This document shows positions 1-5,291 of a DNA stretch of 5,291 nt, one piece after another. The stretch spans positions 1 through 5,291 of the forward strand of contig JAUYMQ010000510.1 of the NCBI GenBank assembly GCA_030698575.1, in the 5' to 3' direction. The notes under the pieces were generated by a model. That model was not told the DNA's origin. It saw only the letters and a list, made by a program, of their open reading frames with translations, and made no database searches. Position 1 is the first letter of the stretch. Each line of letters opens with the position of its first letter. Source of the DNA: Deltaproteobacteria bacterium (GTDB lineage: Bacteria > JAUYMQ01). The position numbers and the translations under genes are program-made.

Positions 1-527
1 GCCAGCACGTAGCAGAGCAGCGCGCCTGCCAGGGCAACCGGGCGCCCTGCGGCTTCCGGTTCGGCGCGCCACTTCCGCCATCGCGCATGGAGGAGAAGCG
101 CCAGGAGCGAGAAGAGGGCGGCAAGGAGATCGGTCCGGCCCGAGATGTAGGTCACCGCCTCGGTCTGGATTGGGTGCAGCGCGAAGAGCAGGGCGCCTGC
201 GGTTGCCGGAACGCGGGGGGCGCCCAGCCGGAGGGCGGCGAGGAGGAGCAAGCAGGCGACCGCCGCGTGAAGGGCGACGTTCGAGAGCCGCATGGCTCCC
301 GTACCACTGCCAAGCCATGCGCGCTCGATCGCAAACGTGCCGAAGACGACCGGGCGGTGGTAGCTTCCCGTAGGGCGCGCGCCAATCTCGGCCCAGCGGG
401 CTTCCTCGACAACGGGGTTGTCGAAGATGTAGATCCGATCGTCCCACACAGGCGCGTGCCCGAGCGCCGAGGCGAAGGCCAGGAAGGTGAGCAACACGAT
501 AGCGATGAACGGCGCCGGTCCGCGCAT
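1..527 (-). CDS. TMTC/TPR-type membrane glycosyltransferase-like protein, N-terminal part (runs off left edge)
   Basis: Reading leftward from the ATG at 527-525 gives 175 uninterrupted codons with no stop before the window edge. Residues about 5-24 form a first membrane helix. A loop follows with the acidic pair in VWDDR (residues 27-31), then YHRP at 56-59 and the helix start RLSNVALH. At 123-136 stands EAVTYISGRTDLLA, preceded by HP (118-119), followed by further hydrophobic stretches (about 134-148 and 164 onward). The early DD pair, the Y-RP motif and the H-P-x-x-x-E-A-V-x-Y-I-S-x-R-x-D-L-L signature are typical of bacterial relatives of TMTC proteins (GT-C fold, lipid-linked sugar donors, usually with C-terminal tetratricopeptide repeats). 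The acidic pair in the first external loop is the expected catalytic region. The TPR part would lie outside the window, so its presence and the true length are inferred. Substrate is unknown. No SD precedes the ATG; see the promoter at 534-542, which suggests a leaderless transcript. An in-frame TTG 24 nt upstream is a weaker alternative start. Confidence 0.82.
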   Translation of the reverse strand, partial: MRGPAPFIAIVLLTFLAFASALGHAPVWDDRIYIFDNPVVEEARWAEIGARPTGSYHRPVVFGTFAIERAWLGSGTGAMRLSNVALHAAVACLLLLAALRLGAPRVPATAGALLFALHPIQTEAVTYISGRTDLLAALFSLLALLLHARWRKWRAEPEAAGRPVALAGALLCYVL

Positions 528-533
528 GGGGCA

Positions 534-542
534 GTTATACCA
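534..542 (-). promoter_or_regulatory. Extended -10 promoter for the leftward membrane-protein gene
   Basis: On the minus strand this reads TGGTATAAC: a TG-N extended -10 followed by TATAAC, which matches five of six consensus TATAAT bases. Only six bases (528-533) separate it from the ATG at 527. Transcription would therefore begin at or next to the start codon, and no SD lies in between. No convincing -35 is seen at 17 bp, but an extended -10 does not strictly need one. The call rests on motif match and position only. Confidence 0.45.
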
Positions 543-556
543 GAGGCTCAAATAAA

Positions 557-569
557 GGGGTCTGACCCC
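557..569. repeat. Short perfect palindrome GGGGTC-T-GACCCC
   Basis: Arms 557-562 and 564-569 are exact reverse complements around a single T, preceded by an A/T-rich AAATAAA at 550-556. It lies in the 60-bp region between the divergent genes and in the presumed leader of the MFS gene, nine bases before its SD. It could be an operator, a small RNA hairpin (four base pairs with a five-base loop), or a REP-like dispersed repeat. From memory, similar GGGGTC-GACCCC motifs recur in many GC-rich bacterial genomes. One copy in this window cannot separate these options. Confidence 0.4.
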
Positions 570-577
570 ACTGTTTC

Positions 578-583
578 AGGAGG
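578..583 (+). promoter_or_regulatory. Ribosome binding site AGGAGG of the MFS gene
   Basis: A full-consensus AGGAGG ends four bases before the ATG at 588. It fixes the start of the transporter and excludes the upstream in-frame ATG at 87. The extra 167 codons from that ATG run antisense through the glycosyltransferase-like gene and are rich in charged, low-complexity residues. Confidence 0.8.
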
Positions 584-587
584 CGGG

Positions 588-1949
588 ATGGCGGAGGGAG
601 CGGAGGGGAAGCGGCCGCTGCTCGAGCGGCTGGCGCTGCACAGGCCGGAGCTGCGAGCCTGGGCGATGTACGACTGGGCGAACTCGGCCATGGTCACAAC
701 GGTTGTGGCCGCGGTCTTTCCCATCTACTTCAACAACGTCGCCGCCGCCGGACTGCCCGAGGGCGTACCGACCCAGCGCTTCGCCCTGGCCACGGCGCTG
801 AGCCTCGCGATCGTCGCGATCATCTGCCCCGTTCTGGGCGCCGTCGCCGACTTCACGGCCGCCAAGAAGCGCTTCCTGGGCGCTTTCCTCGGCGTGGGCG
901 TGCTTGCCACGGCCGCCATGTTCTTCATCCAGCGCGGCGACTGGCTTCTCGCACTGGCGCTTTTCGTCCTCGCCAACATCGGCGCCTCGGGCTCCTTCGT
1001 CTTCTACGACTCGCTCCTGCCCCACGTCGCGCGGCCGCAGGAAATGGACCGGCTCTCAACTTCCGGATACGCGCTCGGCTACCTCGGCGGCGGCCTGCTT
1101 CTCACGCTGAATCTCGCCTGGATCCTTCAGCCGGGCTGGTTCGGGCTCCCCTCGGGCGAAAACCTCACCGACGCGCAGGCAACGCTCCCGGCACGCCTCG
1201 CCCTGCTATCCGTCGCGGCCTGGTGGCTCCTCTTCTCCATTCCGCTCTTCCGCCGCGTTCCCGAACCGGCGCGGCGGCTCGAATCCGACGAGCAGCCGGA
1301 CATGCGGAGCGCGCGCGTGGCGTTCACGCGCGTTGGCGAGACGCTGCGCGAGTTGCGCGGCTACCGCCAGGCCTTCCTGATGCTCCTCGCATTTCTCATC
1401 TACAACGACGGCATCGGCACCATAATTCGGATGGCAACCATCTATGGCGCCGAGATCGGCATCGGGCAGAACGCTCTCATCGCCGCGATCGTCCTGGTGC
1501 AGTTCGTCGGCATCCCCTTCGCCATTTTCTTCGGGTCGCTCGCGGGGCGCATCGGACCGAAGCACGCCATCTTCCTGGCGCTTCTCGTCTACGTGGGGAT
1601 CAGCGTGCTCGGCTACTTCATGCGAACCGCGGCGCACTTTTTTCTGCTCGCCTTCCTGGTCGCCATGGTGCAGGGCGGGAGCCAGGCGCTAAGCCGGTCG
1701 CTCTTCGCGAGCATGATTCCCAGGCACAAGTCGGCCGAGTTCTTCTCCTTCTTCGCCATCGCTGAAAAGTTCGCGGGGATGTTCGGCCCGATCATCTTCG
1801 CCGCCGTCATCGCGGTGACCGGATCGAGCCGCAACGCGGTGGCGAGCGTGATCGCGTTCTTTGTCGTCGGCGGGCTGATTCTGCGAAAGGTGAACGTGGA
1901 AGAAGGGCGCCGCGCCGCGGAGGCCGCCGACGCAGCGACGCACCCCTAG
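588..1949 (+). CDS. MFS transporter, UMF1 / Atg22-like family
   Basis: This is a 453-residue integral inner-membrane protein with about 12 hydrophobic helices (roughly 31-48, 67-88, 96-114, 118-140, 158-180, 203-221, 262-283, 296-316, 326-344, 349-370, 384-410, 417-433). A charged cytoplasmic linker at 222-260 separates the two six-helix halves. The family is recognised from AWAMYDWANSA (24-34), the motif-A-like GAVADFTAAKKR (84-95), FLIYNDGIGTIIRMATIYG (269-287), GSLAGRIGPKHAI (316-328) and QGGSQALSRSLF (362-373). These are hallmarks of the UMF1 group related to yeast vacuolar effluxer Atg22. Length is ordinary for the family. In yeast, Atg22 exports amino acids from the vacuole; the substrate of bacterial members is generally not established, so I assign none. 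The start is set by AGGAGG at 578-583. The gene diverges from the glycosyltransferase-like gene and converges on the MBL gene, so it is probably transcribed alone. Its 3' end is followed by the palindromic repeat at 1959-2103. Confidence 0.9.
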   Translation: MAEGAEGKRPLLERLALHRPELRAWAMYDWANSAMVTTVVAAVFPIYFNNVAAAGLPEGVPTQRFALATALSLAIVAIICPVLGAVADFTAAKKRFLGAFLGVGVLATAAMFFIQRGDWLLALALFVLANIGASGSFVFYDSLLPHVARPQEMDRLSTSGYALGYLGGGLLLTLNLAWILQPGWFGLPSGENLTDAQATLPARLALLSVAAWWLLFSIPLFRRVPEPARRLESDEQPDMRSARVAFTRVGETLRELRGYRQAFLMLLAFLIYNDGIGTIIRMATIYGAEIGIGQNALIAAIVLVQFVGIPFAIFFGSLAGRIGPKHAIFLALLVYVGISVLGYFMRTAAHFFLLAFLVAMVQGGSQALSRSLFASMIPRHKSAEFFSFFAIAEKFAGMFGPIIFAAVIAVTGSSRNAVASVIAFFVVGGLILRKVNVEEGRRAAEAADAATHP

Positions 1950-1958
1950 GCGGGAGCG

Positions 1959-2103
1959 GCGCATGTCACGGCGCTCACATGGTGCCGCGCATGTCATTGC
2001 GAGGAGCGAAGCGACGAAGCAATCCCCTCCGCAGCTGCCGGGGGATTGCTTCGTCGGGCCTGTGACCCTCCTCGCAATGACATGCGGGCGCAATGACATG
2101 CGC
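1959..2103. repeat. Palindromic REP/MITE-like repeat with nested ends in the convergent 3' junction
   Basis: The core is an imperfect hairpin. Outer arms 1988-2006 and 2068-2086 pair perfectly over 19 bp, and inner arms 2012-2027 and 2041-2056 over 16 bp. A 13-base loop (2028-2040) and an asymmetric internal bulge (2007-2011 against 2057-2067) separate them. Outside the core lies a second, shorter pair of ends: GCGCATGTCA at 1959-1968 and its exact complement TGACATGCGC at 2094-2103. The right-hand outer end also repeats GCAATGACATGCG from the core arm. The core belongs to a widespread type of bacterial dispersed palindrome beginning CATTGCGAGGAGCGAAGCGA. It carries no transposase and no credible protein. 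It fills the 192 bp between two convergent genes. It could stall or end transcription from either side, but there is no T-tract, so I do not call it a terminator. Confidence 0.85.
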
Positions 2104-2141
2104 GTGGCGAAGGGATCACAGAGGCGGCTGGTCGAACGATT

Positions 2142-2879
2142 TTAGAGCCGAATGATGAGGCCGTCGTCGGCGGTCTCGAAGCTGCACTTGCCGCGGCGGT
2201 CGGTCATCTCGGTTCCGAGGTGGGTCAGAATGATGCGGTCGCAGTCGAACTCCGGCTTGTGCTTCTCGAGCTGGAGGAGATTCAGGTGATAGGGGAAATT
2301 CCCCTCGTACTGCGTGCATTCGGTGATGAAAAGATCGGCGCCCTTCACGCGGGCAGGCAGCTTCTCGAACCAGCCCGTGTCGCCAGAGTAGGCGATGCGG
2401 TGCTCTCCGGTGTCGATCATCACGCCGTGGGGCTTCGTCTCGACCTGGTGGAAGGCCTCGAAGGCGCGGGCGCCAAAGGGCCCACCCTCGACCTCCTTGC
2501 CTGCAGCCAACTCCTCGTAGCGGATCTCGAAGGGCCACGGACTGTCGTCCATCGGATGGCCGAGCGCCCGCGACGCGGCCTCGATGTGCTCGCGCACGCC
2601 CGCGGGCCCGGCGATGACGATGGGCCGCGTTCGCAAGTCGGCATACTTGGCCGCGAGCAGGAAGAGCGGCACGCCGCCGAAGTGATCGCCGTGATAGTGG
2701 GTGATGAAGATGCTGTCGACCTGGTCGCGTGGAACACCGAGACTGGCCAGCCCGGTGAGAGTCGAAGGACCGCAATCGAGGAGCGCTGCACCTCTGGCAG
2801 ACCGCACGAGAATGGCGGGCTGTCGCCGGCCCCCAGCACCGAAGGCGTCGCTGGTTCCGACGAAGATGACCTCGCTCAT
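2142..2879 (-). CDS. MBL-fold metallo-hydrolase (COG1234/RNase Z-like group, short form)
   Basis: This 245-residue protein has no signal peptide or membrane segment and is probably cytoplasmic. The metal site is complete: HYHGDH at 61-66 (H61, H63, D65, H66), H144 as the probable third-motif histidine, D167 in YSGDTG and H220 in LTHLG. N-terminal GTSDAFGAGGRRQ (8-20) and LLDCGPST (33-40) are usual in RNase Z-like and PhnP-like MBL proteins, as is the HxxxxxxL segment at 198 onward. It is shorter than true tRNase Z (about 300 residues or more). I see no room for that enzyme's flexible substrate-binding arm between GPAG (91-94) and H144, so tRNA 3' processing is doubtful. A phosphodiester or other ester hydrolase is more likely; the substrate is unknown. 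The start is supported by GGAGG four bases upstream (complement of 2884-2888). It lies 200 bp downstream of amrS on the same strand, so co-transcription is possible but not shown. Confidence 0.88.
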   Translation of the reverse strand: MSEVIFVGTSDAFGAGGRRQPAILVRSARGAALLDCGPSTLTGLASLGVPRDQVDSIFITHYHGDHFGGVPLFLLAAKYADLRTRPIVIAGPAGVREHIEAASRALGHPMDDSPWPFEIRYEELAAGKEVEGGPFGARAFEAFHQVETKPHGVMIDTGEHRIAYSGDTGWFEKLPARVKGADLFITECTQYEGNFPYHLNLLQLEKHKPEFDCDRIILTHLGTEMTDRRGKCSFETADDGLIIRL

Positions 2880-2971
2880 GAATCCTCCGTGCGGCGGCGG
2901 GGGGCAAGCGAGCCAGGGGGCAGTTTGCAGTCTGCGTCGCCCGAGCGCAAGCCCGCACGCGAATCAGGGGA

Positions 2972-2992
2972 ACAAAGGACTTTGTGATTATC
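2972..2992 (-). promoter_or_regulatory. Candidate -10 with downstream operator-like dyad before the MBL gene
   Basis: On the minus strand GATAAT (complement of 2987-2992) matches five of six bases of the -10 consensus. Directly downstream is the exact dyad ACAAAG-TC-CTTTGT (complement of 2972-2985), where a transcription start would fall. The -35 is poor: TTCAAG at 17 bp or TTGTTC at 20 bp. If real, the promoter would give the MBL gene a leader of about 100 bases and transcription independent of amrS. The rest of the 2880-3079 gap shows only short GC-rich dyads, such as GGCGCA-A-TGCGCC at 2993-3005, and no gene. Confidence 0.22.
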
Positions 2993-3079
2993 GGCGCAAT
3001 GCGCCACGGCTTGAACAACGGCGCCACGGGCGGAGCCGTGAAGTCGAAGGGGGCGTGGACGCGAAGCGGGCGGGCTGGG

Positions 3080-4234
3080 TCAGGCGGGCTGGGCGGCGGC
3101 GAAGTCGCGCAGACGCACGGGTTGGCGGCGGGAACCCCAGGCGCCGGGGCTGGCCTCGAAGATGCCGGCGCAGGGCGTGCCGCAGGCGACGCAGCGCCCC
3201 GCGGGGTCAATCTTCCAGTCGGTGAGCACGTACCAGTCGCGGCCGATGAGCCTCTCGCCGCACTGGTGGCAGTAGGTGCTGCCGCCCTCCTCGTCGTGCA
3301 CATTTCCGGTGTAGGCGTAGCGCACCCCGTTCTTCCTGGCAATGCGGCGCGCCATGGTCAGGGTCGAGGGCGGCGTCGCGGACGTGTCGAGCATCCTCCA
3401 GTCGGGATGAAAAGCCGTGAAGTGCATCGGGACGTCGGGCCCGAGGTTCGCGACCACCCACTGCGTCATCTCTTCAAGCTCCTGCTCGGAGTCGTTCTCG
3501 CCCGGAATGAGAAGTGTCGTCAGCTCGAACCACACGTGCGTCTCGCGCTTCAGATAGACGAGCGTATCGAGAACCGGCTGGAGCGCGCCGGCGCAGACCT
3601 GCTTGTAGAACCGCTCCGTGAAGGCCTTCAGATCGACATTCGCGGCATCCATGTGGCGGTAGAACTCGGCCCGCGGTTCGGGGCAGATCTCGCCCGCCGT
3701 GACGGCGACCGTCCGGATGCCTTCCTCGCGGCACGCCCGGGCCACGTCGATGGCGTACTCCAGAAATATCACCGGATCGTTGTAGGTGAAGGCCACGCTG
3801 CGGCAGCCGAGCTCGGTGGCGGGCCGCGCTATGGTGTCGGGCGAGGCCTCGTCGGCCAGCGTGTCCATTTCGCGCGACTTGGAGATGTCCCAGTTCTGGC
3901 AGAACTTGCAGGCAAGGTTGCAGCCGGCGGTCCCGAAGGAGAGCACCGGCGTGCCCGGCAGGAAGTGGTTCAGCGGCTTCTTTTCGATGGGATCGACGCA
4001 GAAGCCGCTCGACCGTCCGTAGGTGGTGAGCACGATGGCATCGCCCTGCCGCGCCCGCACGAAGCAGAGACCCCGCTGCCCCTCCTGCAGCTGGCAGAAG
4101 CGGGGGCAAACGTCGCACTGGATCTTGCCGTCGCCGAGCTTGTGCCAGTACTTCGTGGGAAAACTATCGGGCGGGGCTTCCCTGCGTTGCGTCTGTCCTG
4201 GTTTCTCTTGACCGGATTTCTCTTTAAATGTCAC
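3080..4234 (-). CDS. amrS: AmmeMemoRadiSam system radical SAM enzyme
   Basis: This is a 384-residue cytoplasmic iron-sulfur enzyme, numbered from a GTG start. The radical SAM cluster motif CNLACKFCQNW has C105, C109 and C112, which bind the [4Fe-4S] cluster that cleaves S-adenosylmethionine. Before it is a cysteine group typical of this subfamily, CDVCPRFC with a further C in GLC (C40, C43, C47, C57). The C-terminus carries a zinc-ribbon-like set, YCHQC (C322, C325) and CVACGTPC (C348, C351, C355). AFTYNDP, NVDLKAF and the YTGNVHD segment also fit AmrS. Most members are around 330-350 residues; the excess here is a charged N-terminal extension and about 25 residues at the C-terminus. The start is GTG at 4234, with AGGAG (complement of 4243-4247) eight bases upstream and a promoter at 4270-4298. 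An ATG at 4252 would add six residues but has no SD. The physiological reaction is not firmly established to my knowledge. It is divergent from amrB. Confidence 0.93.
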   Translation of the reverse strand: MTFKEKSGQEKPGQTQRREAPPDSFPTKYWHKLGDGKIQCDVCPRFCQLQEGQRGLCFVRARQGDAIVLTTYGRSSGFCVDPIEKKPLNHFLPGTPVLSFGTAGCNLACKFCQNWDISKSREMDTLADEASPDTIARPATELGCRSVAFTYNDPVIFLEYAIDVARACREEGIRTVAVTAGEICPEPRAEFYRHMDAANVDLKAFTERFYKQVCAGALQPVLDTLVYLKRETHVWFELTTLLIPGENDSEQELEEMTQWVVANLGPDVPMHFTAFHPDWRMLDTSATPPSTLTMARRIARKNGVRYAYTGNVHDEEGGSTYCHQCGERLIGRDWYVLTDWKIDPAGRCVACGTPCAGIFEASPGAWGSRRQPVRLRDFAAAQPA

Positions 4235-4269
4235 GGGCGCGACTCCTGCCATGAATGCCGTCAGTCAAG

Positions 4270-4298
4270 AGTCTAGGGAGCATCCCGCGGCCCGACAA
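4270..4298 (-). promoter_or_regulatory. Sigma-70-type promoter for amrS
   Basis: On the minus strand TTGTCG (complement of 4293-4298) and TAGACT (complement of 4270-4275) are separated by exactly 17 bp, each matching four of six consensus bases. Predicted transcription starts near 4262. That gives a leader of about 28 bases containing the AGGAG that serves the GTG start at 4234. The upstream ATG at 4252 would leave only about ten bases and no SD. The element overlaps the divergent region shared with amrB. A five-base-pair dyad, GGGCT/AGCCC, lies just upstream at 4299-4314. I found no equally good promoter for amrB. Confidence 0.4.
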
Positions 4299-4400
4299 GG
4301 GCTGCGCGAAGCCCGTGCCCCCGGCCCCCCCTTGCTTGCACGGCATCGGGGCGCCATGCTGTCTATCGACCCCGGTGCGCATGATGAGAGGATCGCCGCC

Positions 4401-5186
4401 ATGCCCACGCCCAGGAAGCCCGCTGTTGCAGGTCTTTTTTACCCCGCCGACGCAGGCGAGCTGCGCGCGATGATCGGGCGCTATCTGGCGGAGGCCCGTC
4501 CCGGCGAGGGGGCCCCCAAGGCCATCATCGTTCCGCACGCGGGCTACGTTTACTCGGGCCCCATCGCCGCCGCCGCTTACGCGCGCGTGGCTTCTGCCCG
4601 CGGCCGGGTTCGCCGGGTGGTGCTGCTCGGCCCGGCGCATCGCGTGCGCTTCAGCGGCCTGGCCGTGAGCAGCGCCGACGCCTTCCGGACGCCCCTCGGC
4701 GAGGTCCCGATCGACGCCGCCGCCGTCGCCTCGATTATGCCCCTCCCGCAGGTTTCGGTGCTCGACGAGGCTCACGCTGAAGAGCACAGCCTCGAAGTGC
4801 AGCTCCCCTTCCTTCAGGAGATCCTCGGAGACTTTTCGCTGGTGCCCCTCGCGGTGGGTGACGCCGGAGCGGCCGAGGTGGGGGAGGTGATCGAAAAGCT
4901 CTGGGGCGGCGACGAGACGCTCATCGTCATAAGCTCTGATCTCAGCCACTATCTCGACTACGAGAGCGCCCGGCTTCGCGACGAGGCCACCTCGCGGGCC
5001 ATCGAAGCGCTTGGCTACGAAGACATCAGCTACGATGACGCCTGCGGCCGGGACCCCGTGAACGGGCTTCTGTTCGTCGCGCGCAAGCGGGGCATGCAGG
5101 CGGAGCGCCTGGATCTCCGGAACTCGGGCGACACCGCCGGCACCCCCGACCGGGTCGTGGGCTACGGGGCCTATGCTTTTGCCTGA
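4401..5186 (+). CDS. amrB: AmmeMemoRadiSam system protein B (Memo family)
   Basis: This 261-residue soluble protein has the full Memo pattern: AGLFYPAD (10-17), IVPHAGYVYSGP (43-54), LLGPAHR (75-81), EEHSLEVQLPFL (127-138), ISSDLSHY (177-184) and ACGRDPVNG (214-222). H46, H80 and C215 align by motif with the metal-binding H49, H81 and C244 of human MEMO1, and D180 and H183 with its SSDFCH segment. All expected ligands are therefore kept. The fold resembles class III extradiol dioxygenases such as LigB, and human MEMO1 has been reported to bind iron or copper. The bacterial role with AmrS and AmrA is unresolved. The start at 4401 is chosen for AGAGGA at 4387-4392 with an eight-base gap and because Memo homology begins at once (RKPAVAGLFYP). 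In-frame ATGs at 4251 and 4356 would add sequence unlike Memo and antisense to the amrS promoter. The usual third partner, an AMMECR1-domain protein, is not encoded in the 105 bp that remain after the stop. Confidence 0.95.
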   Translation: MPTPRKPAVAGLFYPADAGELRAMIGRYLAEARPGEGAPKAIIVPHAGYVYSGPIAAAAYARVASARGRVRRVVLLGPAHRVRFSGLAVSSADAFRTPLGEVPIDAAAVASIMPLPQVSVLDEAHAEEHSLEVQLPFLQEILGDFSLVPLAVGDAGAAEVGEVIEKLWGGDETLIVISSDLSHYLDYESARLRDEATSRAIEALGYEDISYDDACGRDPVNGLLFVARKRGMQAERLDLRNSGDTAGTPDRVVGYGAYAFA

Positions 5187-5187
5187 A

Positions 5188-5291
5188 GCGCGGCGCCCGG
5201 CGCGCATGTCATTGCGGGGAGCGAGGTTCCGCGCAAGGCGCGACGCCCGGTGCGCATGTCATTGCGAGGCGGCCCCTCACGGGTGCGCATG
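5188..5291 (+). repeat. Direct half-copies of the CATGTCATTGCGAGG repeat, 50-bp spacing
   Basis: A 32-base unit at 5188-5219 recurs at 5238-5269 with three mismatches, giving a 50-bp period. Each contains GCGCATGTCATTGCG followed by GGG or AGG. A third start, TGCGCATG, is cut by the window edge at 5284-5291 and is spaced only 33 bp from the second. The second copy shares 18 identical bases (5252-5269) with the left arm of the 1959-2103 element (1987-2004). No complementary right arm is visible, so these are left half-elements or the start of a larger array. No gene is seen here. Confidence 0.75.

Noticed and set aside
87-587. In-frame upstream extension of the MFS gene, giving a 620-residue protein
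   Set aside because: The added 167 residues are antisense to a clear TMTC-like gene, have no membrane or domain character, and are made unnecessary by AGGAGG four bases before ATG 588.
1988-2086. Intrinsic bidirectional terminator between the convergent genes
   Set aside because: The hairpin is long and stable, but no T-tract follows on either strand, and the sequence is a member of a dispersed repeat family.
1963-2145. Small plus-strand reading frame containing VIARSEATKQS
   Set aside because: It is the conceptual translation of the palindromic repeat. Such peptides are common false calls wherever this repeat family occurs, and no SD supports it.
2984-4276. 430-codon plus-strand open frame opposite amrS
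   Set aside because: It is the complement of a gene whose cysteine motifs and domain order are unmistakable; long antisense frames are expected at this GC content.
4251-4400. N-terminal extension of amrB from ATG 4251 or 4356
   Set aside because: The extra residues do not resemble Memo proteins, have no good SD, and overlap the amrS promoter. ATG 4401 has an SD and sits right at the start of homology.
4224-5207. 327-codon minus-strand open frame opposite amrB
   Set aside because: It is a shadow of the Memo gene, with low-complexity composition and no recognisable domain.
5188-5291. CRISPR array
   Set aside because: Only two to three imperfect units with unequal spacing (50 then 33 bp). The repeat matches the palindrome family at 1959-2103, and there are no cas genes.

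Overview
This GC-rich window comes from a bacterial chromosome, probably a metagenome-type or environmental lineage. No gene in it fixes the phylum. The SD-led starts, the 'CATTGCGAGG' palindromic repeats and the AmmeMemoRadiSam genes would fit several GC-rich phyla, such as the deltaproteobacterial relatives, so I do not go further. All genes are read by eye from the sequence; no database search was run.

Layout, left to right. (1) Bases 1-527, minus strand: the N-terminal 175 codons of a large integral-membrane glycosyltransferase-like protein of the bacterial TMTC/TPR type, running off the left edge. (2) A 60-bp head-to-head intergenic region (528-587). It holds an extended -10 promoter for the minus gene, a GGGGTC/GACCCC palindrome and a strong SD for the plus gene. 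(3) Bases 588-1949, plus strand: a 12-TM major facilitator of the UMF1/Atg22-like family. (4) Bases 1950-2141: a non-coding convergent 3' junction filled by a palindromic repeat element with nested ends. (5) Bases 2142-2879, minus strand: a short metallo-beta-lactamase-fold hydrolase with a complete two-metal site. (6) Bases 2880-3079: a 200-bp gap with a weak promoter/dyad candidate. (7) Bases 3080-4234, minus strand: amrS, the radical SAM member of the AmmeMemoRadiSam set. (8) A 148-bp divergent region with a reasonable promoter for amrS. (9) Bases 4401-5186, plus strand: amrB, the Memo-family member. (10) Bases 5187-5291: non-coding, holding direct half-copies of the same repeat that sits at 1959-2103.

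Functionally, amrS and amrB are a known but biochemically poorly understood pair, here transcribed divergently from one control region. The usual third partner, the AMMECR1-domain protein AmrA, is not in the window. The MBL hydrolase lies 3' of amrS on the same strand and may be co-transcribed with it. The MFS transporter and the glycosyltransferase-like gene look like an unrelated neighbouring pair. The three-gene MBL/amrS/amrB block is bracketed by copies of one repeat family. That bracketing, and the MBL association, are the points most worth following; I see no convincing evidence of a wholly new system.
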